This document shows positions 25,731 to 33,932 of a stretch of DNA of 64,000 bases, piece after piece. The notes beneath the pieces were generated by a model, which saw only the letters and a list, made by a program, of their open reading frames with translations, did no database searches and was not told where the DNA came from. A program made the position numbers and the translations under genes. How positions within the stretch are numbered: position 1 is the first letter of the stretch; each line of letters starts with the position of its first letter. Source of the stretch: Caryophanales bacterium (GTDB lineage: Bacteria; Bacillota; Bacilli; JARBTR01); the NCBI GenBank assembly GCA_029240105.1, contig JARBTR010000009.1:1-64000 (forward strand). Direction: 5' to 3'.

Positions 25731-27575
25731 TTATACTTTTTTTACATTTTTCAACCTTGCTTGTGTTTCTGTATAGATAAAGCATGTTTTACATGATTTA
25801 CCGTGGGCTTTACAGTTATTCGAATCTTGTTCCCAACAATTCTTCGTTATGACACCGTATGCTGGGCATCCTGTACATATTGTTTGTGATGAACAACTTA
25901 AGTCCCAACAGTTTCCAAGGGCTTTATTTTGCCCAAGTTTTATATCCCGACGCTTTGAATACCAACCTATAAATACATGTAAAATCTGAGGATCGAGTTG
26001 CGTTCCTGCTGCATTTCGTAGGAGTTTAATCGCTTCGTCAAAAGGTAAGGGGTCTCTGTATTGACGGCCATTTATTTTAGCTAAGAAGGTTTGCACAATT
26101 AGTATAATTTTTGAACCTACAGGAATTTCTTCACCTCTTAATCGATACGGGTAGCCATTACCGTCTATACGTTCATGATGATAGCGGATGCATTTGGAAA
26201 CCTCATCTTGAACAATTGTATTCTCAACGATGGTAGCACCAACTTCACTATGAAGCTTCATCTGTTCATATTCCTCTTCTGAATACTTTCCTTCTTTCGT
26301 TAATAATCCATCCGCTAAGCCTATTGTTCCAATATTACTTAAATATGCAGCTAGACCTATAGTTTTTACCTGTATCTCACTTAAACCAAGTTCGTTTGCA
26401 ATTGCCATCGAATAACGAGACATTAATTTACTGTAACCAATGGTAAATGGTGATGTGTTATCAATCATATCCGCGATACTTTTTAACAATTCTACATACG
26501 CTAAAGATACAGTAGGGTTGTCTTGTTTCATTTTAATGAACTGCTGAATATTGTTTAACAAAGCTTTAAATAAATGTTGTCTTACTCCTTCAAGTTCAGC
26601 AGAAGCTTTTTCAAAGTTAAGAAGCAATACATATTGTTTACCTGTCAAAGTAAATTGGGCATAGACAGAGTAATTCCCAACATTTATCCCGAGTAATTCT
26701 TTTAGTTTGCCATGTATTCTATTTGTATTAAGAATAATTGCAAATGGTTTTTCACCAATTAATTGTTTTAAGCTCGTTATTTTATTTGCATTTTCATTAA
26801 GATTTTTCCCTAGTTGATTACTTATCCCAGAAGTAAAGATCACTTGATTCTGTACAATTAAAAGGCTTGAAACCGGTTCAACTCCTTTTACACATGTTTG
26901 AACCAATAGCTTAATATACTCATTATCATGAATAAATAGATTATTAATATACTTTACAGCTTTTGTAGATGTTCTCATTACCTCATATGTCCGCTTTTGC
27001 TCTTCTTCATCTATCAAGTTATTTAACGGTGATTCAAGTAATTCACCAAAATAATCTAAATCTTTTAGAAGACTTTTCTTAACCTTTTTAATAGGGCCGA
27101 TTCGAATGAGACCTTTACCACCTTTTGTGGGAATACATATTAGCGGAACGTCACCAGCTTGTATTACTGATGCTTTACTCGGTACACTGTCCAAAGGCAA
27201 CGATAAAGGTGGACTAAACCTCTCCTTTTCATATGGTAGTAACCTACTATATGACGGAGCAATATTTTCATTATTGATTAATTGTCGAACTGCCTTTAGG
27301 GTAAAGTGCTTGTTTGAAGAATTAAATATATAAAAGCTATAATTCTCTGCTTCAACAAGTTCTTGTGTTTTTAATAAAATCAAGTCCAAATTCTTCTCTA
27401 ACCCTAAGGTAGGGATAAAATTATCAATTAATGTTTTCATCAGATTAGCCTGATTAAGATATACTTTCTTACGTTTCAGTAACATTGACAATAGAATAAA
27501 AACAAGAGCTAGGAGAAAAGCCATCGACATGATTATTACTATTGTTTGTTGATTAACGATCATAAGTTTGCTCAT
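25731..27575 (-). CDS. Membrane protein with GAF-like region, degenerate HD-GYP domain and C-terminal Cys cluster
   Basis: A 614-residue signalling protein. One membrane helix (about 10-33) is followed by a GAF-like region (about 45-190), a second sensor-like region and an HD-GYP domain (about 365-545). The second half of the HD-GYP signature is intact (HHERIDGNGYP), but the HD pair is SN (AYLSNIGTIG instead of LHDIGKIG) and the usual Asp before the RpYR motif is lost (QTFLAKINGRQYR). Phosphodiesterase activity is therefore unlikely; nucleotide binding may remain. The last 60 residues hold eight Cys (CWDLSC, CTGCPAYG, NCWEQ, CKTC), a possible metal or Fe-S site. The ATG at 27575 follows gaggtgggat; the frame is open further up. 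It overlaps the DUF2304 gene. Confidence 0.75.
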   Translation of the reverse strand: MSKLMIVNQQTIVIIMSMAFLLALVFILLSMLLKRKKVYLNQANLMKTLIDNFIPTLGLEKNLDLILLKTQELVEAENYSFYIFNSSNKHFTLKAVRQLINNENIAPSYSRLLPYEKERFSPPLSLPLDSVPSKASVIQAGDVPLICIPTKGGKGLIRIGPIKKVKKSLLKDLDYFGELLESPLNNLIDEEEQKRTYEVMRTSTKAVKYINNLFIHDNEYIKLLVQTCVKGVEPVSSLLIVQNQVIFTSGISNQLGKNLNENANKITSLKQLIGEKPFAIILNTNRIHGKLKELLGINVGNYSVYAQFTLTGKQYVLLLNFEKASAELEGVRQHLFKALLNNIQQFIKMKQDNPTVSLAYVELLKSIADMIDNTSPFTIGYSKLMSRYSMAIANELGLSEIQVKTIGLAAYLSNIGTIGLADGLLTKEGKYSEEEYEQMKLHSEVGATIVENTIVQDEVSKCIRYHHERIDGNGYPYRLRGEEIPVGSKIILIVQTFLAKINGRQYRDPLPFDEAIKLLRNAAGTQLDPQILHVFIGWYSKRRDIKLGQNKALGNCWDLSCSSQTICTGCPAYGVITKNCWEQDSNNCKAHGKSCKTCFIYTETQARLKNVKKV

Positions 27576-27945
27576 GTTCCGATCCCACCTCAGTCTTTTT
27601 CCCATCAATCTCTTCGCCAACATGATGATGCAGGGCTAAATGTTGTGATATATCTTTAATTTTATTTGAAAGTCTAGTTATCTGGGTTGTTTGATAGAGA
27701 TTAAATAACAATAGCACAAGTGTTGAAAGTAAAAATAGTAAAGATGGTGGATAATCAATTCCTATTATAGAAGCAACTTTATCAACTATAGCAGGATTTC
27801 CAGCTATCAAAAAAATAAGCAACGTCCCAGCTAACCAGATGACAGAATTTCGTTCCCCAATTTTATTTTTTAGCAGCAATCGAATGACAAACGCTGAAAA
27901 CACAATGGCGCAAATAATTAGAAATATTTGAAGCAAATTACTCAT
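27553..27945 (-). CDS. DUF2304 membrane protein
   Basis: A 130-residue protein with three membrane helices and a short coiled-coil-like cytoplasmic tail (TTQITRLSNKIKDISQHLAL). The pattern VIWLAGTLLIFLIAGNP matches DUF2304, small proteins usually encoded next to a dolichyl-phosphate-mannose-synthase-like glycosyltransferase, as here. It probably helps that enzyme at the membrane. It overlaps the glycosyltransferase by 4 bp and the next gene by 23 bp. Confidence 0.85.
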   Translation of the reverse strand: MSNLLQIFLIICAIVFSAFVIRLLLKNKIGERNSVIWLAGTLLIFLIAGNPAIVDKVASIIGIDYPPSLLFLLSTLVLLLFNLYQTTQITRLSNKIKDISQHLALHHHVGEEIDGKKTEVGSEHEQTYDR

Positions 27946-28676
27946 TGTGTTTTCCCACCTATCGGGTTCATTTTATTTTTCATAAAAACTATTAAAATAC
28001 TAAGCATCGTTTGTGCAAGATAGATAAATGGTTTAATTCCTGCATTATGAATTTTACTGGCTCCATGCTGTCTATCAAACATGTTTACGGGAACTTCTAG
28101 TATTTTATAATTTTGCATCAAAATATCAATAATGAAATTACAATCTGGCAAGTCATATGAGAAGTTTTCTGAATCAACAAATTTTTTAAAAATACTTGCT
28201 TTATAAGCCTTAAAACCAGATGTAGGATCTGTAATTTTCTTCTTAGTAATTTGGTATATAATCGTACGGAAAAATTTTACAACAAGTAACTTTGCGCTAC
28301 TTATTTTCATACTGTTTGTTTCCAAAAATCTTGACCCAATAACAACATCCACATTATCTTTCTCAATTGCCATGGCAATGTCTTTAATATATTTCGGATC
28401 ATGCTGACCATCCCCATCAAAGAATATGACATATGGATATTTTTTCATATCAGCATATTTAAATCCAGTTTGCACTGCAGCAACATATCCTAAATTGGTT
28501 GGATGACTTATGACTGCCACATCACATTTTCTTGAAACAGATAAAGTATCATCACTAGACCCATCATTAATAACAACTACATCTAAAGGAAGGTCAATTC
28601 TTTGAAGTGATTGGATTACACTTTCAATGTTTTTTTCTTCATTAAATGCTGGTATGACAACCAAAAACTTATTCAA
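27942..28676 (-). CDS. GT2-family glycosyltransferase (polyprenyl-phosphate type)
   Basis: A 244-residue GT-A fold enzyme similar to dolichyl/undecaprenyl-phosphate sugar transferases. Motifs are FLVVIPAFNEEKNIESVIQS, VVINDGSSDDT, FFDGDGQHDP (catalytic DXD-like), GSRF, and DPTSGFKAYK. A C-terminal amphipathic stretch (PFIYLAQTMLSILIVFM) likely binds the membrane. It would charge a lipid carrier with a sugar for use by the GT-C-like membrane proteins of the operon. TTG start, overlapping the flippase gene by 8 bp. Confidence 0.9.
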   Translation of the reverse strand: MNKFLVVIPAFNEEKNIESVIQSLQRIDLPLDVVVINDGSSDDTLSVSRKCDVAVISHPTNLGYVAAVQTGFKYADMKKYPYVIFFDGDGQHDPKYIKDIAMAIEKDNVDVVIGSRFLETNSMKISSAKLLVVKFFRTIIYQITKKKITDPTSGFKAYKASIFKKFVDSENFSYDLPDCNFIIDILMQNYKILEVPVNMFDRQHGASKIHNAGIKPFIYLAQTMLSILIVFMKNKMNPIGGKTQ

Positions 28677-30042
28677 GCCAATCCACTCCCTTCTGACCTA
28701 CTCTAAGAACATCCCTTGTAAAATGAATTAAAAGTAACACACCACTAATTGTAGAAGATACGGTAACAGCATACCCAATACCAACCGCTCCAACATTTGG
28801 TACAAAAAAATATAATAAAACAATATTTAGGACACATGCTAGTAAACCTAAATATAATGGTGTTTTCATTTTTCCCTCTGCAACATAGTATCTCATACAA
28901 AACACATAGAGACTTTGCCCGACAATAGATAACCCATAACTTTTTAAAATGGAACTCGTTAACTCAACTGATTCATTTGTAAAAGAGCCTCTGCCTAAAA
29001 GAATGTGTAAAATCGGTTCTGAAAATGTTACAAGTAATAGAGAAACACTTCCAGAGATTCCTATAACAAATAAGAACGACTTCCATAAATCATTTTTTAG
29101 AGCCGTAATATCCTTTTTTTCTAAATGTAAACTAATTGTAGGTAAAATGAATGTATTAACTGCAGCAATAAATACCCATATTGGAAATTGTGAAATCCGA
29201 AAAGCATATGTTAATGCTGCAACTGTTCCCGTTTCAAGTGTACTTGCAAACATTCTTTCGAAAAATAGTGCAATCTGTGAAAACAGTAAAATAAATAAGT
29301 AGGCTAGAAAAGTAGCCCCTATTTTACGAATTTCTTTTAAATCTCTAGTATGTTTAGAATAATGTTTAGAATATTTATATTTCCATACATTCTTGTAATC
29401 TTTTAAAACGAAAAACCAAGTGAATAGAAACACAAAAAGAGTAGAAAATGTGATTACTACTGAAAAGGTTTTCCCGCCAATTGATTGAGGAATGTTAAGA
29501 AATTGACAAACTATTAAACTAATGAGCAAGAAACCATTAAAAATAATCGGGGTAATAGCAGGAACTATAAATTTTCTAGATGCCTGAAGTATGGATGATC
29601 CCATAAGCCATAATGGTGCTATGAAAATTATCGGTGCCATTATCCAAAAGTAATCACCTACTAATGTAATCTGCTCTTTATTATGAATAGAAAATAAACG
29701 TAAAAATGGTTCGTTAAAAAGCACAACAACAAGGAATAGAGCCAGTGACAAAGCCAATAGTAGAATTGAAATTCTTTGTATTACTTGCAAAGATTTATAA
29801 AATTCATCCTTTAAAGTGAGCCTAGTAAGAACTGGAATAATTGCAACAGCAATTGCTGCACCCACAAGGTTATTCCCAATGGTATCTGGCAAAAACAAAG
29901 CTAAATTAATTGAATCTGCAACTTCACTTGTTCCAAAGTAAGAGGCCAATACTATGTCTTTTATAAACGCAACAAAGGCAAGAAGTAAGTTGAAAAAGAT
30001 TAATAACTGGATAGATTTATATGATTTTGTTTTTTCACTCAA
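28669..30042 (-). CDS. MurJ/MviN-family lipid flippase
   Basis: A 457-residue protein with about 12-14 membrane helices, belonging to the MOP superfamily. The N-terminus is diagnostic of the MurJ type: IKDIVLASYFGTSEVADSI, FLPDTIGNNLVGAAIAVAII. The segment FLLGRG-like (HILLGRGSFTNESV) and the LYVFCMRYYVAEGKMKTPLY stretch are also typical. It lies in the exopolysaccharide operon, so it probably flips a lipid-linked repeat unit rather than lipid II. With the PelG-like protein it gives this operon two export-type transporters. Confidence 0.88.
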   Translation of the reverse strand: MSEKTKSYKSIQLLIFFNLLLAFVAFIKDIVLASYFGTSEVADSINLALFLPDTIGNNLVGAAIAVAIIPVLTRLTLKDEFYKSLQVIQRISILLLALSLALFLVVVLFNEPFLRLFSIHNKEQITLVGDYFWIMAPIIFIAPLWLMGSSILQASRKFIVPAITPIIFNGFLLISLIVCQFLNIPQSIGGKTFSVVITFSTLFVFLFTWFFVLKDYKNVWKYKYSKHYSKHTRDLKEIRKIGATFLAYLFILLFSQIALFFERMFASTLETGTVAALTYAFRISQFPIWVFIAAVNTFILPTISLHLEKKDITALKNDLWKSFLFVIGISGSVSLLLVTFSEPILHILLGRGSFTNESVELTSSILKSYGLSIVGQSLYVFCMRYYVAEGKMKTPLYLGLLACVLNIVLLYFFVPNVGAVGIGYAVTVSSTISGVLLLIHFTRDVLRVGQKGVDWLE

Positions 30043-30057
30043 CTTACGTCCTCCTTT

Positions 30058-30906
30058 CTAGATGTGTTTATGTTTTATATCTCGAAACTTAATAACTTGG
30101 CCGATTGGTGCAAAATTAAAATCAGTTAAAAGCTTTCTTAATTTACCCTCAGTCGAACTAAGATTATAGTATTGTATAAATTTAATTACTAAACTTGAAT
30201 TACGCTTAGGGATATCTGCATTTAGTTCCCATGGATGAATATACACCATTCCAGTACGTTTTAGATTGACCTTATTTAACAAATATTTGATTACTTTATA
30301 TGGAAAAAATCGTAAGTAAAATCCTCCAGCAAAAGGTATTATACATTTTTTGCTTAATCGAATAACCGTTGGTGGGAATTCTATTAAATTCATTTTTTTA
30401 TTATTTAAGATTGGTATAAATGGTTCCAATGGGATTCCATTAATACCTGATAATGGCGTTTTAAAAGGTTGTAAACTCGAATCAATTTGTATTCCGTTTT
30501 GTTCTAAAAAATGTAGAATCTCTAATTTATCGCTAGATATTGACCATGATGGAGCGCGAAAATATCGAATTTTCTGGTTTGTAATTGATTCTAAAAGTCG
30601 CACAGATTCTTGAAAATCTACTTTGAATTCCTCAAAAGTCTGCTTTGAAATTAATTGATGATTCATACTATGGCCGCCAATTTCATGGCCACGCTCAACA
30701 ATTTCTGTAATTAAACTTGGATATCGCCTTGCAACATCCCCTAGAATAAAAAACGTTGCCTTCACTTTAAATTCATCAAATAAATTTAAAAGTTTAATTG
30801 TATTTGGGAATACAGTCGACTTTAAATGATCCCACTCGCCACGCGGAATATCTAAACCACTTGTATGATACCAATCTTCAACATCTACCGTTAAGGCATT
30901 TAACAT
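30058..30906 (-). CDS. Polysaccharide deacetylase (NodB fold, XrtA/PEP-CTERM-type)
   Basis: A 282-residue CE4-like enzyme. The N-terminus NALTVDVEDWYHTSG matches the XrtA-associated deacetylase group, with the metal-binding Asp. Other motifs are KATFFILGDVARRYP, GHEIGGHSMNHQ (metal His pair), RYFRAPSWSIS and YIHPWE. No signal peptide is visible, as in that group. It could remove acetyl groups from hexosamine units, the role of the PelA deacetylase domain in Pel systems. It follows the ATP-grasp gene by 12 bp. Confidence 0.9.
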   Translation of the reverse strand: MLNALTVDVEDWYHTSGLDIPRGEWDHLKSTVFPNTIKLLNLFDEFKVKATFFILGDVARRYPSLITEIVERGHEIGGHSMNHQLISKQTFEEFKVDFQESVRLLESITNQKIRYFRAPSWSISSDKLEILHFLEQNGIQIDSSLQPFKTPLSGINGIPLEPFIPILNNKKMNLIEFPPTVIRLSKKCIIPFAGGFYLRFFPYKVIKYLLNKVNLKRTGMVYIHPWELNADIPKRNSSLVIKFIQYYNLSSTEGKLRKLLTDFNFAPIGQVIKFRDIKHKHI

Positions 30907-30918
30907 ACTTCACTTCTC

Positions 30919-31857
30919 CTAACGCTTAATAAACAGTTTCAGCGATTGAAAACTAAGAGCAAATCGCACACATGCTAATATAAAAACGAGTCCTGGCATG
31001 GGATCACTCATACTAAATGTGTCATCGATCACCAATGATTTTTTGCCTGAAAGTAAAGGGGGATTCATTTCAAACCGTTTCTTATTATATAAAAAATGGA
31101 GGACATCTCCAGGAATTAGCCATCTGCTTTTCATGCCAACCTTATAATCTCTTATATTTGTAACCTGTTCTTCTAGACTCAGTTTGTAAAATAGATGCGG
31201 AAAATCAACTCCCGATTGAACAGCTAAATCTAATGAATTCCAGAATCTGGGGTTAATTTCCATTAATTTTGGTTCATTTGTTCGTGGGTCAATCATAAAT
31301 TCTACTTCAACAATCCCCACCCACTTTAGTGGCTGTAAAAGTTGAATACTTCTCTCAATTAGCTCCTGATATTCCACACTTTCTTGAACAGTGCTTGGAC
31401 CCATTTCGATAGGAAAGTGACGTACTTCTCTTTGTACAAAAGAAGCTTTGACCTCGTTATTTCTATTATAAATTAAGCAAACATCATAACGATCGCCAAG
31501 CGGAATAAACTCTTGAATCATCGGACTTTGAAAGTCTAGATGGATTTTACTAAAAGATTCAATGAGTTCTTCTCGGGTATTAACCTTCCGAATTCCTCTA
31601 GACCCACTACTTTTTCTAGGCTTGATAATGACGGGATAAGTTAAATGATTTGCTATTTCTTTTAAATCATTTTGATTATTAGGGAGAATTGTCTCTGGGC
31701 TGTCTATTCCTTGCTGCTTTGCTAGTTTCATTGTCTCGTATTTATCGGAAGCAACTTCAAATGCTTTTCTCTTTGGTAAAAGACATTTACAATACTTTTT
31801 AAGCTCTGATTGATGTTGAATTACAACTTCTAATACAGCGTCATCCATTGGTATCAA
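30919..31857 (-). CDS. ATP-grasp protein, apparently missing its N-terminus
   Basis: Carboxylate-amine ligase-type enzyme with an ATP-grasp fold: YPVIIKPRKSSGSRGIRKV (ATP-binding), MIQEFIPLGDRYDV, VEVEFMIDP and MEINPRFWNSL (Mg-binding). The only ordinary start is TTG at 31857, with no good ribosome binding site. The frame is open upstream to 31983 and reads NPSGFSKFCSKRVLYPNP, then LLNELQKEKNPVLIPMDD, which is the expected continuation of the family N-terminal domain. The first 30-40 residues (the VLVTDG-like strand) are absent, and a stop lies just upstream. I suspect a deletion at about 31977, or a missed unusual start. If translated from 31857 the protein lacks much of its pre-ATP-grasp domain. 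Confidence 0.75.
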   Translation of the reverse strand: MIPMDDAVLEVVIQHQSELKKYCKCLLPKRKAFEVASDKYETMKLAKQQGIDSPETILPNNQNDLKEIANHLTYPVIIKPRKSSGSRGIRKVNTREELIESFSKIHLDFQSPMIQEFIPLGDRYDVCLIYNRNNEVKASFVQREVRHFPIEMGPSTVQESVEYQELIERSIQLLQPLKWVGIVEVEFMIDPRTNEPKLMEINPRFWNSLDLAVQSGVDFPHLFYKLSLEEQVTNIRDYKVGMKSRWLIPGDVLHFLYNKKRFEMNPPLLSGKKSLVIDDTFSMSDPMPGLVFILACVRFALSFQSLKLFIKR

Positions 31858-31976
31858 GACGGGATTTTTCTCTTTTTGTAATTCATTTAATAACCAGTTA
31901 AAAAATAAATTAGGATTATTGGTAGGGTTCGGATACAGTACTCGCTTTGAACAAAACTTTGAAAAACCGCTTGGAT

Positions 31977-33917
31977 TTAAAATCTAAATCTTGGCGAATC
32001 GAAATATACCTTTACTATATCTGGTTTCTTTTCTTCAAGAATATGAATATACGACCATACCTTTTTTTCTAAAATAGTTCTCAATTTTGGATCTCGATAG
32101 AAATCTAATGACTCCTCGACTTCCGGTAGGTTTAATTCTGTTCTACCAACATTTTGGATATTTACATATGTTCCTAGTGGAACCTTTTCTACATATATAA
32201 ATACATCCTTTGATGCAAACTTCATTTCTTTACCTGTAGAAATATTGGCAATGAAATCAGTTAAGTTATAATGCCAACCATAATTAATGGTTAAAGGGTA
32301 TTCTTCAATTGTAGAAACTATTGTCCAATCAGCAAAATCAGCCTCATCTTTTATTTTTAAATATACCTCAACTGCCTCATTATATTGCTGTTTTGACCCT
32401 TTTTGAAGGGCTAATGACGGAATTGTTTTGTATGATAAAAAAACATAACTACCTATAAAGAGTACACACCATACTTTCATCCATTTCATTCTAGGAAGTA
32501 CGGCAAGCAATGATGCAATAGAAATACTCGTTATAAGAACCATAATGACTTCAATTCGATATGGAAGCATTAAAGCTGGAAGACCAAACAAGTTTCCCTT
32601 ATAAAATAAAAATAAAACTAGTCCTATATATGAGTAAGCAAGTAAAGGATCTTTCTCTTCATTTAACTTACTTTTTATGCTGAATAGCAGAACAATTATT
32701 GAAATAATGAGAAAAGCTACAATGTGAAAATTGTTTCCTGTGATGTCAGAAATCGAAAAGTTCGATACTACCTCACTAGTACCTAGACTTTCCTTCGCGA
32801 ATCTTAGCGACTCACTATGAAAATTTTTACCACTTAAAATACCGAAAACTAGAGGTAGAACTCCAATCACTCCTGCTAAAGCAAAGCCGCCAACCATTTT
32901 TGATAATTCTTTAATATGAAATTGGTTAAATGCAAAGACAAACAAAACGACATAACTTAAAAATAGGCAAACAGCTGCGTATGGATGGATGAAAATCGTT
33001 AAAACAAAACACTCTATACTCAAAAGAAGCGTTTGTTTCTTTTGACTTTTAAGATAATCAAGGAAGAAACAGATTCCGGGTAAGATAAAAATGACACCAT
33101 ATTCCATCGATAATGAGGAATACTGCCTCCAAATATAAGTGAATTGATATGAACTAATAAAGTAGATGAGCAGTGCAAAGATTGCTATTAAATATTCCTG
33201 AGGACGATGTTTTCGTATTACATAATAAATGGAAAATGCAAGTATAACGCCCGACATTGGACCTAAAAATCTTAAAGTGATATATGGATCCAATTGAAAC
33301 AACTTGTCCATTGCTGAAATAATTGCTTCGAATCCAAATGGATATACACCATCTACATAGATTTTATTTGCGCCAAGGAACTTTGCCCACTTTAAATGGA
33401 CATATGGATCAGATGCACCAAAATATAGATGAGTCATGGCATGATGGAATCGAATGATTGCTGAAAGAGTAATCAAGATTATAACTGCTGTTACAGCAAA
33501 CGCATGTTTTTTACACTTGGTAATTAACTCAACAAATTTTACTCTCCATTTATTTATAAAATGGGATAATCTCTCTACATGGAGATTTCTCAATCCACTT
33601 TCTTGGTCTGCTGCATGCATCAATGTAAGAAATAATTTTAATGCAGGCGAAGCCGTTTCAGATTTTTTTACTTTTTGAAACATGTAAATACCCGCTATTA
33701 TGATCACAAATAATAATGAAAGTGTTTCGTATAGTTTTAGCGTTACTAGTAAATGAACGGCAATTATAAAAAATAAATGTGAATGAATGAAAGATGCAAA
33801 GAAACGATCCTTCCAATTACGGATGCCCTTTGAATCTACTAATAAGACAGGAACGAAATAGAAGAGTAATAGATATAGTAATATAAATTTCCCTAACATT
33901 AGTACGCTAGTGAACAT
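31977..33917 (-). CDS. Polytopic GT-C-like membrane protein (paralogue 1)
   Basis: A 646-residue protein with about 12 membrane helices and a C-terminal extracytoplasmic tail. The segment YFGASDPYVHLKWAKFL after the first helices resembles the acidic motif of GT-C glycosyltransferases/oligosaccharyltransferases (STT3-like), as does VYPFGFEAIISAM. It is homologous along its length to the next gene (DPYITLRFLGP here, DPLFILRYTGP there). It would transfer sugars from a lipid carrier or polymerise the glycan. Ribosome binding site ggaggggag. Its C-terminus ends abruptly (YFDSPRFRF) compared with the paralogue, next to the truncated ATP-grasp gene. Confidence 0.65.
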   Translation of the reverse strand: MFTSVLMLGKFILLYLLLFYFVPVLLVDSKGIRNWKDRFFASFIHSHLFFIIAVHLLVTLKLYETLSLLFVIIIAGIYMFQKVKKSETASPALKLFLTLMHAADQESGLRNLHVERLSHFINKWRVKFVELITKCKKHAFAVTAVIILITLSAIIRFHHAMTHLYFGASDPYVHLKWAKFLGANKIYVDGVYPFGFEAIISAMDKLFQLDPYITLRFLGPMSGVILAFSIYYVIRKHRPQEYLIAIFALLIYFISSYQFTYIWRQYSSLSMEYGVIFILPGICFFLDYLKSQKKQTLLLSIECFVLTIFIHPYAAVCLFLSYVVLFVFAFNQFHIKELSKMVGGFALAGVIGVLPLVFGILSGKNFHSESLRFAKESLGTSEVVSNFSISDITGNNFHIVAFLIISIIVLLFSIKSKLNEEKDPLLAYSYIGLVLFLFYKGNLFGLPALMLPYRIEVIMVLITSISIASLLAVLPRMKWMKVWCVLFIGSYVFLSYKTIPSLALQKGSKQQYNEAVEVYLKIKDEADFADWTIVSTIEEYPLTINYGWHYNLTDFIANISTGKEMKFASKDVFIYVEKVPLGTYVNIQNVGRTELNLPEVEESLDFYRDPKLRTILEKKVWSYIHILEEKKPDIVKVYFDSPRFRF

Positions 33918-33932
33918 ATGACTTCTCCCCTC

